Assembly (NCBI GenBank): GCA_016213325.1
Contig: JACRAY010000005.1
Location: 1-64,000 of the forward strand
Source of the DNA: Burkholderiales bacterium
Lineage (GTDB): Bacteria; Pseudomonadota; Gammaproteobacteria; Burkholderiales; Burkholderiaceae_C
Direction: 5' to 3'
DNA length: 64,000 nt
Below the pieces are notes generated by a model. It saw only the letters and a program-made list of their open reading frames with translations, was not told the origin of the DNA and did not search any database. The position numbers were made by a program, and so were the translations under genes. Positions 7,707-16,218 of this stretch are shown here, one piece after another; positions within the stretch are counted from its first letter, which is position 1, and each line of letters opens with the position of its first letter.

Positions 7707-8461
7707 ACCTTGTACGACGGATCCCGGCGATCCAGCATGCGCAGCATCGCGGGCCACTCCAGCAGCCCATGCGGCCTTCTCACATGCGGCTTGTACAAGT
7801 GGCACGTCTTGTCGACCACATCCTCCTGAGGAATCAGCAGTTCCGAATTGCACGCCATCGCATCCACCTGGGCACGGCACGCCATCTCCAGCCAGTACAT
7901 GGTGTTGAAGCATTGCGGCACGTCCGCGCCGACGGCCAGCAGGCCATGGTTGCGCAGGACCATCGCGCTTGCACCGCCGAGGTCGCGCACCAGGCGTTCG
8001 CGCTCTCCGGTGTCGATGGCGGGGCCTTCATAGTCGTGATACGCGATGTCGGCGAAGCGCATCGCGGTCTGCGTCAGCGGCAGCAACCCGCACTTCAGCG
8101 CGGCGACCGCCATGCCCGCACGCGAGTGCGTGTGCATCGCGCAGCCCACATCATGTCGCGCCATGTGCACCGCGCTGTGGATCACGAAGCCCGCCGCGTT
8201 GATACCGTGGTCGTCGTGCGGGTTGTAGACGATGTTGCCGGCGAAGTCGATCGTCACCAGGCTCGACGCCGTGATCTCCTCGTACATGTAACCGTACGGA
8301 TTGATCAGGATGCGGTCGGCGGTGCCGGGCACGCGCGCGGTGATGTGGTTGTAGATCAGGTCGCTCATGCCGAACATCGGCATGAGGCGGTAGCAGGCGG
8401 CGAGCTCGACGCGCGTTCGCCACTCTTCGGGCGAGACCGCGTCGCGCACGGTCGAGGTCAT
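7703..8461 (-). CDS. Class II aldolase/adducin family protein
   Basis: The 252-residue product shows the zinc-dependent class II aldolase fold: N-H-I-T-A-R near residue 40, S-S-L-V-T-I-D, and the metal-binding H-T-H-S (C-A-M-H-T-H-S-R-A-G). A further R-N-H-G-L-L motif provides the third zinc histidine. Fuculose-phosphate aldolases and several decarboxylases share this fold, and many environmental members act on non-phosphorylated hydroxy acids. A GAGACG ribosome site precedes the ATG, and the gene lies 14 nt behind the Bug gene as the last gene of the second catabolic operon. Substrate unknown. Confidence 0.88.
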   Translation of the reverse strand: MTSTVRDAVSPEEWRTRVELAACYRLMPMFGMSDLIYNHITARVPGTADRILINPYGYMYEEITASSLVTIDFAGNIVYNPHDDHGINAAGFVIHSAVHMARHDVGCAMHTHSRAGMAVAALKCGLLPLTQTAMRFADIAYHDYEGPAIDTGERERLVRDLGGASAMVLRNHGLLAVGADVPQCFNTMYWLEMACRAQVDAMACNSELLIPQEDVVDKTCHLYKPHVRRPHGLLEWPAMLRMLDRRDPSYKV

Positions 8462-8475
8462 CGTCTCGCGCCCCG

Positions 8476-9432
8476 TCAATCCGCGGTGATCTGCGCCGAG
8501 CGGATCACCTGGCCCCACTTGGCCTTCTCCAACTTCATGAACTCGCGCAGCTCGTCGGGGCCCATCGTGCGCGGGTCCAGGCCCAGCTGCATCATGCGAT
8601 TGCGCGTTTCGGGCAGCGCCATGACTTTCTGCGTAGCGCGCGCCAGCACGGCCACGATCTCGGGCGGCGTGCCCTTCGGCGCGTACAGCGCGCTCCACGG
8701 CATGATGTCGAACCCGGGCACACCCTGTTGTGCCACGGATTTCACGCCGGGCAGCAGAGGGGAGGGCGTGGCCGACGTGACGGCCAGCGCCTTCAGCTTG
8801 CCAGCCGTGATGTGGGCGCGAGTGGCGGCTACGGTGTCGATCGTCACCTGGATCCGCCCGCTCACGAGATCGGCCAGCGGCAGGCCCTTGTAGGCCAGGC
8901 CGAACAGGGGGGCCTTCGCTTCCTGCTTGAGCAGCTCGAACACGACGCGCGCCGAGGTGTGCGGCAGGCCGACGTTGATCGAGTCCGGCTTGGCGCGCGC
9001 AGCGGCCAGCAGTTGCTGCAGGTCGTTGTACGGCGAATCGGCGGCCACGCACACCACCAGGGGCAACATGCCGGTGAGGGCGATGGGCAGGAAATCGGTT
9101 TCGGGATCGAACGCCAGGTTCGGGTAGAGGAACTTGTTGGCAGCGTGCGTCGCATTGGTGCCCAGCAGGATGGTGTAGCCATCGGCTGGCGCCTGCAGGG
9201 CGGCCAGCACGCCCAGGTTGCCGGCGGCGCCGGGCTTGTTGTCGATGATGACAGTCTGGCTGAGCTCCCTGGCCAATTGCTCCGTGACGACGCGCATCGC
9301 CACGTCGGTGCCCTGTCCCGCGCCATACGGAACTATCACCTTGACGGCCTTGTTGGGATAGGCCTGCGAGAAAGCCGGTCCCGCGCTGAACGCGGCCAGC
9401 GCCAGCGAGAGGATCGCACCGATGAATTTCAT
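8476..9432 (-). CDS. Tripartite tricarboxylate transporter substrate-binding protein (Bug/TctC family)
   Basis: The product has 318 residues with a signal peptide ending near A-F-S-Q-A and the Bug mature start Y-P-N-K-A-V-K-V-I-V-P-Y. Unlike the other two copies, the first ligand loop reads G-A-G-Q-G-T-D-V instead of G-G-x-x-D or G-Q-S-T-D, which hints at a different ligand. It is encoded 24 nt downstream of the ThDP-enzyme gene. No TctA/TctB gene is nearby. It probably delivers the substrate or a related acid of this operon, or senses it. Confidence 0.9.
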   Translation of the reverse strand: MKFIGAILSLALAAFSAGPAFSQAYPNKAVKVIVPYGAGQGTDVAMRVVTEQLARELSQTVIIDNKPGAAGNLGVLAALQAPADGYTILLGTNATHAANKFLYPNLAFDPETDFLPIALTGMLPLVVCVAADSPYNDLQQLLAAARAKPDSINVGLPHTSARVVFELLKQEAKAPLFGLAYKGLPLADLVSGRIQVTIDTVAATRAHITAGKLKALAVTSATPSPLLPGVKSVAQQGVPGFDIMPWSALYAPKGTPPEIVAVLARATQKVMALPETRNRMMQLGLDPRTMGPDELREFMKLEKAKWGQVIRSAQITAD

Positions 9433-9456
9433 GGTTGTGCCTGTGGTTGTGTTGGC

Positions 9457-11148
9457 TTAAGCCTTGCCTTCGAACAGGAAAGGTGCGGCGATGGCGCCGT
9501 TGATCTTGCAGTCGATGAGCACCGGGCCGTCAGGCCTGGCCAGCATCGGCGCCAGCGCGCGCAGCTCGTCCATGGTGCGCACGGTCGCGGTCTCGAAACC
9601 GAAAGCGGCGGCCACGGGGGCGAAATCCACGTCCGGGAAGGCCGACATGGCCACCGGCATGCCGCGAATCTTCAGGTAGTGCAGTTCAGCGCCGTAGGCG
9701 CAGTCGTTCATCACGACGATGACGAGCGGGATATTCTCCCGCACTACCGTCTCCAGCTCACCCATCGTCATCAGGAAGCCGCCATCGCCCACGAAGAACA
9801 CCGTGGTGCGCCCGGGTGCGCTGCGCGCATAGCCCATGGCTACGCCAAAACCCATGCCGATGGAAGCGAAGTCGCTCGCCTGCTTGATACGCGACGGCTC
9901 CGGCACCGACACATACGGAACGACCTGCAGGAAATTGCCCGCGTCATACACCACGTTGCGGTCCTGCGGCAGCATGGCATCGAGCGCCAGCGCCGCCGCG
10001 CGCGCGTCAACGGTGCGGGCCGTATGCATGGGCTTGAAGTCGCTGGAGAGTTCGAATTTCTCCAGCCAATCGCGAACGGCCGGTGCATGGAACTCCTTGT
10101 CCGCTTCGGCACGCGCGGGCACGGCCCGCAGCAGCGCTTCGGCGACAAGCGTGGCGTCGCCGATCACGCCGACGTCGGCATGGAGCCAGCGGCCGACGTG
10201 GGTCCGCGTCAGGTCCACCTGGATCACCGTGGCGTCCTTCGGCAGCGACGTGCCCATTGCCGAGGTGCGCTGGTTGAGCCCCGCGCCGAAGACGAGAATG
10301 CAGTCTGCCTGCTCGATCAGCCGGCGCCCGCCCGCGTGCGAGAAGGAGCCGACGATGCCGCAGTCCATCGGGTGGCCGCGGAACATGTCCTTGGCCTTGA
10401 GCGTGGTGGCCAGGCCTGCGCCAAGGTGATGCGCGAGCGCGACGAGCGCGTCGCGAGCGCCGGACTTGTGCGCGCCGTACCCCGCGAGGATGAGCGGTCG
10501 CCGGCATCGCGCCAGCACGCCTGCCGCTGCCGCGATCGCGGCGCTGCGCGGCACGCCTGCCGTGCGCGGCGTTTCGGGCGGCATCACGGGCGCGGTGAGC
10601 GCGGTGTCGACCTGCTCCGACTGCACATTGGCAGGCAGCATCAGGACCTGCGCCCCATGGCGGGTGGCGGCGACTGCCTGCGCCATCGTCTGGCGGGCGG
10701 CCTGCCCGCTGGCAGGCACGAAGGGCCGGTAGCCTGCCGCCTGCAGCGCGGCCAGCCCGCTGAAAGTCTTGGTGTCCGGCCCATAGCCGTTTTCCACGGG
10801 GGCAAGCGAGACCTCGCCCACGATGATGAGCACGCGTGAACCGGTGCGTTGCGCATAGGTCGCGCCGTGCATGCCGTTGGCGGTGGCCGGTCCGCGGCCG
10901 ATCACGGCAATGCCGAGCTTGCCGCTGGAAGCCGCGTAGCCCTCCGCCATGCCGATGGCGGTGTTCTCGTGCCGGGCACCATGGAAGCGCACGCCCACGG
11001 AGTCGAGCATGGCCACGAAGAGCGCGGTGTCGTCGCTCATGAGGCCGAACACCGCTTCGACGCCCATGGCCTTGATGTCCTGGGCGAGTGCTTCGTAGAC
11101 GGGCACGATCATGGCGTTGCCGGCCACCGCAACGCCGCCAGCCTTCAT
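9457..11148 (-). CDS. Thiamine diphosphate-dependent enzyme, acetolactate synthase-like
   Basis: The 563-residue protein has the three-domain ThDP layout. The N-terminal pyrimidine-binding domain carries the cofactor-activating glutamate E61 in H-E-N-T-A-I-G-M-A-E-G. A central Rossmann-like domain follows, then a C-terminal diphosphate-binding domain with G-D-G-G-F and the N-D pair about 27 residues later. Family reactions are decarboxylation or carboligation of 2-oxo acids. The window shows no small regulatory subunit, so a biosynthetic acetohydroxyacid synthase is unlikely; a catabolic 2-oxo-acid decarboxylase or lyase fits better. It overlaps the dioxygenase stop by 4 nt (ATGA). Confidence 0.85.
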   Translation of the reverse strand: MKAGGVAVAGNAMIVPVYEALAQDIKAMGVEAVFGLMSDDTALFVAMLDSVGVRFHGARHENTAIGMAEGYAASSGKLGIAVIGRGPATANGMHGATYAQRTGSRVLIIVGEVSLAPVENGYGPDTKTFSGLAALQAAGYRPFVPASGQAARQTMAQAVAATRHGAQVLMLPANVQSEQVDTALTAPVMPPETPRTAGVPRSAAIAAAAGVLARCRRPLILAGYGAHKSGARDALVALAHHLGAGLATTLKAKDMFRGHPMDCGIVGSFSHAGGRRLIEQADCILVFGAGLNQRTSAMGTSLPKDATVIQVDLTRTHVGRWLHADVGVIGDATLVAEALLRAVPARAEADKEFHAPAVRDWLEKFELSSDFKPMHTARTVDARAAALALDAMLPQDRNVVYDAGNFLQVVPYVSVPEPSRIKQASDFASIGMGFGVAMGYARSAPGRTTVFFVGDGGFLMTMGELETVVRENIPLVIVVMNDCAYGAELHYLKIRGMPVAMSAFPDVDFAPVAAAFGFETATVRTMDELRALAPMLARPDGPVLIDCKINGAIAAPFLFEGKA

Positions 11149-12023
11149 GCCTGCGGGACGGCGTAGTCGCTGGCGGACAGGCGGAAGGTGGTGCGCTTCA
11201 TCAGGCGCGGCTGGTCCAGCCGCATCTCGTCGCGCTTGTGCATCGTGCAGCCGTTGTCCCACATCAGCAGGTCGCCGTTGCGCACCTTGTGGCGATACAC
11301 GTGTGCTTCGTTGCCGCCCGCTTCGAACAGGATCGGCATGACCTTCGCGGCTTCTTCGTCCGACAGGCCTTCGATGGCGACCAGCGTCGTCGGGTCGGCG
11401 TACAGCGCCTTGCGGCCGGTGCGCGGGTGCGTCAGCACGAGCTTGTGTTTCGCGTCAGGCAGGCTCAGCATGGCGTTGGCCTTCTCCTTGTCCTTCAGCT
11501 CCAGCGCGTTGAGCAGCGCATAGCGCTTGGCGTAGCGATAGACGCCCAGCTTGCCTTCGATCAGCTGCTGGATGTCCCTGGGCAGGCGGTCGTAGGCGGC
11601 GTACTGGTTGGCCCAGTAGATGTCGCCGCCATCGCGCGGCACTTCGGTGCCGAACAGGATCGCGCCGGTGGCCGGCCGCACCTGGTAGGTCTGGTCGGTG
11701 TGCCAGTCCACGTCGTCGCCGCCGGCGAAGCCGCCGACGAAGTTGCCGTTGGCGTACTTGAGCGTGCTGAAGTAGATGATCTCTTCGTGGTACGGCGACT
11801 GGATGTCCTTGCGGCCGGTCGACTCGCACTTGCCGAAACGCTCGGTGAAACGAACCAGCTCGGATTCGTCCAGCGACTGGCGGCGGAAGATCATCACGGG
11901 CGACTTCTGCCAGATCCCCTTGAGTTCCTCGATGGAATCGGGGTTGTCCACGATGTCCATGACCTGGGTGTGGACCTGGACAGCGAAGTCGCTGTGCAGC
12001 GGGGTGGTCTTGATCAGGGTCAT
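11145..12023 (-). CDS. TauD/TfdA-family Fe(II)/2-oxoglutarate dioxygenase
   Basis: The 292-residue enzyme keeps every key residue of TauD at matching spacing: iron ligands H108 and D110 in W-H-T-D and the distal H262, then R273 and R277 at +11 and +15, which bind 2-oxoglutarate and the substrate acid. Such enzymes hydroxylate sulfonates, phenoxyacetates or related acids so that they fall apart to an aldehyde or keto compound. It lies between a Bug gene and the ThDP enzyme, suggesting that its product feeds the ThDP step. Whether the substrate is a sulfonate cannot be told from sequence. Confidence 0.9.
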   Translation of the reverse strand: MTLIKTTPLHSDFAVQVHTQVMDIVDNPDSIEELKGIWQKSPVMIFRRQSLDESELVRFTERFGKCESTGRKDIQSPYHEEIIYFSTLKYANGNFVGGFAGGDDVDWHTDQTYQVRPATGAILFGTEVPRDGGDIYWANQYAAYDRLPRDIQQLIEGKLGVYRYAKRYALLNALELKDKEKANAMLSLPDAKHKLVLTHPRTGRKALYADPTTLVAIEGLSDEEAAKVMPILFEAGGNEAHVYRHKVRNGDLLMWDNGCTMHKRDEMRLDQPRLMKRTTFRLSASDYAVPQA

Positions 12024-12030
12024 GTCGGTC

Positions 12031-13011
12031 TCACTCGGGCTTCATCTGGGCGGTCTTGATCGTGTGCGCGTAGCTGCGGCGCTCTTCGCGCAGCCAGGCA
12101 TCGAGCTGCGCCTGCGTGTAAACGGGGGCGCGCGCGAAGCCGAGGTCCTCCAGCGCCTTTTGCGTCTCGGGCAGGTCCAGGATCTTGCGCATCTCGGCGG
12201 CGAGCCTGGTGCGGATCTCCACCGGGATGCCCTTGGGCGCCATCAGGGCGTTCCACGCGGCGATGTTGAAGTTGGCAAGGCCCTGCTCGCTCGCGGTCTT
12301 CACGCCGGGCATGGAGGCCATCGGCGCCGCGGTCGTCACCGCCAGCGGTTTGATCCTGCCGAGCTGCGTGCGGGTGGCGGCGACGGTGTCGATCAGCACC
12401 TGCACATGCCCGCCGAGCACGGCCGTCATGGAGTCGGCCGAGCCCTTGTACTTCACCGGGAACAGCGGCACGTCGCGCTGCTTCAGCATCTCGAAGACCA
12501 GCTGCCCGGTGACGCTGGGAATCGCCGCGTCCACTTTGCCGGGCTGCTTCCTGGCCAGTGCGACCAGGTCGGCCAGCGAGTTCATGGTGCTGGTGGGTCC
12601 CACCGAGATCGCGAACGGAATCAGCGCGGTCAGCGTGATCGCGTCGAAGTCCTTCTCCGCGTCGAAGCCCGGGTTCTCGAACAGCGCCGGGTTCATCGCG
12701 TGGGTGCCCGAGGCGCCCATGAGCAGCGTGTACCCGTCCGGCGCGGTCTTTGCGGCGATCGCGGTGCCGATGTTGCCGGAGGCGCCGGGGCGGTTCTCGA
12801 CCACGAAGCTCTGGCCCATGGCCTGCGACAGCTTGTTGGCGAAGTAGCGGGTGGCAATGTCGGTGCTCTGCCCGGCGGGGTAGGCCACGATGATCTTCAC
12901 CGGGCGATTCGGGTAGTCGGCGTGGGCTTGCGCCTGGGCGATGCCGTTTGCCAGCAGCAGCGGGGCGGCTGCGGCAAGGCCCAGCAGGGCGCGTCGGAAG
13001 GTCGATTTCAC
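12031..13011 (-). CDS. Tripartite tricarboxylate transporter substrate-binding protein (Bug/TctC family)
   Basis: The 326-residue product has a long hydrophobic signal peptide (A-L-L-G-L-A-A-A-A-P-L-L-L-A) and the Bug start D-Y-P-N-R-P-V-K-I-I-V-A-Y. The ligand loop reads P-A-G-Q-S-T-D-I-A. The GTG start at 13011 follows an AGGAGA ribosome site with good spacing, so the longer ATG reading is rejected. The gene lies 7 nt upstream of the dioxygenase. A candidate IclR operator at 13089-13104 lies about 80 bp upstream, so this gene may head its own transcript. Confidence 0.9.
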   Translation of the reverse strand: MKSTFRRALLGLAAAAPLLLANGIAQAQAHADYPNRPVKIIVAYPAGQSTDIATRYFANKLSQAMGQSFVVENRPGASGNIGTAIAAKTAPDGYTLLMGASGTHAMNPALFENPGFDAEKDFDAITLTALIPFAISVGPTSTMNSLADLVALARKQPGKVDAAIPSVTGQLVFEMLKQRDVPLFPVKYKGSADSMTAVLGGHVQVLIDTVAATRTQLGRIKPLAVTTAAPMASMPGVKTASEQGLANFNIAAWNALMAPKGIPVEIRTRLAAEMRKILDLPETQKALEDLGFARAPVYTQAQLDAWLREERRSYAHTIKTAQMKPE

Positions 13012-13045
13012 AGCTTGTCTCCTGGTGTTTGGTCTGATCCGAACG

Positions 13046-14302
13046 TTAGCGTTCGACCGGCGCCGAGGGTATGGCGAAAGGCGCGGATGTTTCACATGTT
13101 GAACCTTCTCTGGCTCCGGAGGCGCGATTGTTCAGCGGGCTGAATTGCGCGTGCGCTGGCCAGAGGTAGCCGGCGTGAAGCTCTTCAAAAGCGGGGCAGC
13201 CGAGCTGCGCGAGCACCATGTCGATTTCGTTGCGGACGATCCGGATGACGCGGTCGATTCCCGCTTCGCCGGCGGCCGCGGCACCGAACAGCGTGGGGCG
13301 GCCGAAGATCGAGAACTTCGCGCCCAGGCAGCGCGCGATGACGACGTCGGAGCCGCGCCGCACGCCGCTGTCCAGGATGAGTTCCATGTCGTCGCCGACT
13401 GCGGCGCGAATCGCGGGAAGCACTTCGAGCGGCGACGGCGCCACGTCGAGCTGCCGTCCGCCGTGATTCGAGATCACGAGCGCGTCGACTCCCATGCGTG
13501 CCGCCTGCCGCGCATCGTCGGGATGCATCAGGCCCTTCACCACCATCGGCCCGGCCCAGGCCTCGCGGATGCGCTGCAGGTGTTGCCACTGCACCATCGG
13601 CGCGGGCGTGAGCGTGCCGTACATGTCCGCCACCTCGCTGGCACTCGCACCCGGCGGCGCATAGGGCTGCCAGTTGCGCATCATGGGGATGCCGCCGGTG
13701 CGCAGGTAACGCAGCACCCACGCGGGGTGGGCCAATGCTTCCAGCACTACGCCCGGCGTCATGCGGAAGGGCCGGGAGAAGCCGTTGCGCCGGTTGCGCT
13801 CGCGATTCGAATTGACGGGAACGTCGACCGACACGACCAGTACGCGCACGCCCGCCTCGCGCGCGCGCCGGACCAGGTCGGCGTTGATGGCTTCGTCGCT
13901 CGTGCAGTACATCTGGAACCACACGTGGTCCGGCGCGACCTTCACGACATCCTCGAGCTGCCCGTTGCTTGCGCTGGAGAGCAGGAAGGGAATGTTCGCC
14001 TTGGCGGCGCTGGCCGCGAGCATGCGGTCCGCGTCGGGACGGAACAGGCCTGCCAGTCCGGTGGGCGAGATGCCGAACGGGCTGGCATAGCGCTGCCCGA
14101 GCAACACTGTCGACTGGTCGCGTTTCGACACGTCCACCAGGTAACGGGGAACGAGCCGGTGCTGCTGGAAGGCTTCGCGATTGCGGCGCAGGCAATGCTC
14201 GTCGTCGACACCGCCGTCGATGAAGTCGAATGCGATGCGCGGCAGCTTGCGACGAGCGAGTTCACGGATGTCGTCGAGATTCAGCGCGTTCTGGATGTTC
14301 AT
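13046..14302 (-). CDS. FMN-dependent alpha-hydroxy acid dehydrogenase (lactate/mandelate type)
   Basis: The 418-residue (beta/alpha)8 flavoprotein oxidises an L-2-hydroxy acid to the 2-oxo acid. Landmarks are the N-terminal F-D-F-I-D-G-G segment, F-Q-M-Y near the FMN, V-S-V-D-V-P-V, and the catalytic histidine block S-N-H-G-G-R-Q-L-D, with D-S-G-V-R-R-G-S-D and G-R-P for FMN phosphate. The last about 26 residues after F-S-P-L-N are low-complexity and not expected in the family; that DNA also holds an operator-like palindrome. It is the first gene of the second catabolic cluster. Its product, a 2-oxo acid, is a plausible substrate for the ThDP enzyme. Confidence 0.9.
   Translation of the reverse strand: MNIQNALNLDDIRELARRKLPRIAFDFIDGGVDDEHCLRRNREAFQQHRLVPRYLVDVSKRDQSTVLLGQRYASPFGISPTGLAGLFRPDADRMLAASAAKANIPFLLSSASNGQLEDVVKVAPDHVWFQMYCTSDEAINADLVRRAREAGVRVLVVSVDVPVNSNRERNRRNGFSRPFRMTPGVVLEALAHPAWVLRYLRTGGIPMMRNWQPYAPPGASASEVADMYGTLTPAPMVQWQHLQRIREAWAGPMVVKGLMHPDDARQAARMGVDALVISNHGGRQLDVAPSPLEVLPAIRAAVGDDMELILDSGVRRGSDVVIARCLGAKFSIFGRPTLFGAAAAGEAGIDRVIRIVRNEIDMVLAQLGCPAFEELHAGYLWPAHAQFSPLNNRASGAREGSTCETSAPFAIPSAPVER
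13089..13104. promoter_or_regulatory. Candidate IclR-type operator, internal copy
   Basis: GTTTCACATGTTGAAC here matches the copy at 14375-14390 in 15 of 16 positions. The half-sites (TTCA and TGAA) are inverted around a central ACATGT. It lies within the 3' end of the FMN dehydrogenase gene and about 80 bp before the next Bug gene, so it could control an internal promoter. Confidence 0.55.
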
Positions 14303-14346
14303 GATGGCTTGCCTTTGGGCTTGCCGCCACGGTAGTCGCGCAGGGT

Positions 14347-14366
14347 CGCCAGGCAAAGGCCTGGCG
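14347..14366. other. Short perfect hairpin downstream of the iclR gene
   Basis: CGCCAGGC and GCCTGGCG pair over an AAAG loop. There is no adjacent T-run on either strand, so it is not a textbook terminator. It sits in the leader between the IclR gene and the FMN dehydrogenase start. Confidence 0.4.
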
Positions 14367-14374
14367 AGGGGGAA

Positions 14375-14390
14375 GTTTCACATATTGAAC
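14375..14390. promoter_or_regulatory. Candidate IclR-type operator, promoter copy
   Basis: GTTTCACATATTGAAC lies between the IclR gene stop and the FMN dehydrogenase start. It matches the internal copy at 13089-13104 except at one central base. Two near-identical imperfect palindromes in one cluster beside an IclR gene suggest its binding sites. Confidence 0.6.
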
Positions 14391-14391
14391 T

Positions 14392-15204
14392 TTACGGGTT
14401 CGCCGCTTGCACGCGAAACAGCGTCTGCGCCGCTTCTGTCTCCAGCAACAGGGCCATGCGTTCGATTTCCGTGCGCACTTCCTCGAGCCGTGCTTCAGGG
14501 AGACTCTCGGCCGTGCCGATCAGGCAGAGTGCGGCGAACGCACGGTGGTCCGGGGCGTGCAATGGCACTGCGAGCGCATGCACACCCGGGACGACGTCAC
14601 CGAGATTCACGCCGAACCCATGGCGCGCCGAGCGTTCGCGCATCTTGCGCAGGGCCGCCAGGCGCCCGTCGCCCCGCTTCGCCACTTCCTGGCTCGTGTT
14701 GTTCTGCAGGACTTCCTCAGCTTCCGCTGCGGGCAGGGTCTGCATGATGGCGACCCCGCCGACGGACGTGAAGAGTGGCCGCCGCGTTCCCTGGTCGACC
14801 ATCAGCCCGGGGATGCGGTCCGTGCCTGCGCTGACGCTGCAGACGTATTCGAAACCACTGCGCAGCAGCAGCAGCGCGGTTCCGTTGACACGCCTTGTCC
14901 AGCTGCCGAGGTGCTCCGCGGCCGCGGCCTGGAACTCATGGTGGCCGGGCAGCGACAGGCTCAACTCGAAGAGCAGGGGCCCAGGCAGGTAGCGGCGGTC
15001 GCCGGGACGCTGCTGGACCAGCCGCTCCTTCACGAGGCCCGCGAGAATGCGATGCACGGTGCCCTTGTCCAGGTCGCAGGCAGCTGCCAGGTCGGACAGG
15101 CGCCAGCCGATCTCGCCCCGTGTGGCCACGACGCGCATTACCTTGATGCTGCGGGTGAGGGTTTGGGTGCCGGAAGGCAGGTCCATGTGCGGATTTTCAT
15201 CCAT
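14392..15204 (-). CDS. IclR-family transcriptional regulator
   Basis: The 270-residue protein has an N-terminal winged HTH (W-R-L-S-D-L-A-A-A-C-D-L-D-K-G-T-V-H-R) and an IclR effector domain with F-T-S-V-G-G-V-A-I-M, where most relatives have a more conserved G-K-A. It is encoded just upstream of, and in the same direction as, the hydroxyacid dehydrogenase cluster, and divergent from an alpha/beta hydrolase gene only 27 bp away. It probably controls both through the paired palindromes downstream. Two starts are possible (15204 and 15186). Confidence 0.88.
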   Translation of the reverse strand: MDENPHMDLPSGTQTLTRSIKVMRVVATRGEIGWRLSDLAAACDLDKGTVHRILAGLVKERLVQQRPGDRRYLPGPLLFELSLSLPGHHEFQAAAAEHLGSWTRRVNGTALLLLRSGFEYVCSVSAGTDRIPGLMVDQGTRRPLFTSVGGVAIMQTLPAAEAEEVLQNNTSQEVAKRGDGRLAALRKMRERSARHGFGVNLGDVVPGVHALAVPLHAPDHRAFAALCLIGTAESLPEARLEEVRTEIERMALLLETEAAQTLFRVQAANP

Positions 15205-15231
15205 CGATGCGCTGCTCTGGATAATCAGGGA

Positions 15232-16080
15232 ATGGATGCACCGGAATTGCCCCGGGAAGCGCAGGACATTCTCGAGAGCGCCAACGTGCGCAAGACGCCA
15301 TGCGGGGACGGCCACATTGTGTGGCGGACTTGGGGGGCCGGCGCGCCGCTCATCATGCTGCACGGCGGCAGCGGCAGCTGGATGCACTGGCTGCGAAACA
15401 TTCCCGCCATCGCGGCCAGTGGCCGCATGGCCTGCGTGCCTGACCTGCCCGGCTTTGGCGATTCGGCCCTGCCGCAGGGCGCAAAGGATGCCGACGACTT
15501 GTTCGAGCCCCTGGCCCAAAGCATGCGCGAGTTGCTGGGAGAGGGGCCCTTGGAAATTGTCGCGTTCTCGTTCGGCAGCCTCGTTGCCGTGTTGCTCGCG
15601 GCGCAATATCCGCAACTCGTGTCCCGGCTCGTACTGGTTGGTGCGCCCGTGCTTCCGCTGCCCAGCGGAAAGGGAGTGCAGATGCGGCACTGGGCCCACC
15701 TGCCGACGCAGGAGGAACGCGACGATGCCCACCGGTACAACCTGGGCGCCCTCATGCTCCATCGGCCGGCGTCGATCGACCCGGTGGCCGTCAGGATCCA
15801 GGCGCTGAACCTGCCGCGTGACCGCCTGCCGCGGCGGCGGCTGGTCACGACCAGTGCCTTCGCCGATGCCATGGCGCGGCTGAAGTGCCGGTTTGCCGTG
15901 GTCTACGGCGCGGAGGACGCGCTCTATCGCGCCTGGTGGCCGCAGGTGCTTGCGATGTTCAGTGACCGTCCACTTTGCGACGGAGTCACGCTGATCCCCG
16001 ATGCAGGTCACTGGGTGCAGTACGAGGAGCCGCGGCGTTTCAATGACGAGCTGCTGCAGGTGCTGTCGGTCCGTCGCTAG
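15232..16080 (+). CDS. Alpha/beta hydrolase
   Basis: The 282-residue protein has the oxyanion H-G-G motif (H44-G45-G46), a nucleophile elbow A-F-S-F-G-S with S113 (the first elbow glycine is replaced by alanine), a late acid in Y-G-A-E-D and the catalytic histidine in D-A-G-H-W. It therefore looks like an active serine hydrolase, acting on an ester, lactone or C-C bond. It is divergent from the IclR gene with overlapping promoters, so it is likely part of the same regulon. No signal peptide is seen, so it is cytoplasmic. Confidence 0.85.
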   Translation: MDAPELPREAQDILESANVRKTPCGDGHIVWRTWGAGAPLIMLHGGSGSWMHWLRNIPAIAASGRMACVPDLPGFGDSALPQGAKDADDLFEPLAQSMRELLGEGPLEIVAFSFGSLVAVLLAAQYPQLVSRLVLVGAPVLPLPSGKGVQMRHWAHLPTQEERDDAHRYNLGALMLHRPASIDPVAVRIQALNLPRDRLPRRRLVTTSAFADAMARLKCRFAVVYGAEDALYRAWWPQVLAMFSDRPLCDGVTLIPDAGHWVQYEEPRRFNDELLQVLSVRR

Positions 16081-16218
16081 ACTTTGCGCGGGCGTCCTCG
16101 CTGGCCAGCGCAAGCAGTACAGCACGATCCTTGACCCACCGCAAAGTCGGCCGGGCTGCCCGGCACGCGCACCGGGTTACCCTCCCTCACGAAAAAGAGG
16201 AAGTCCGGAGGGGACGAC

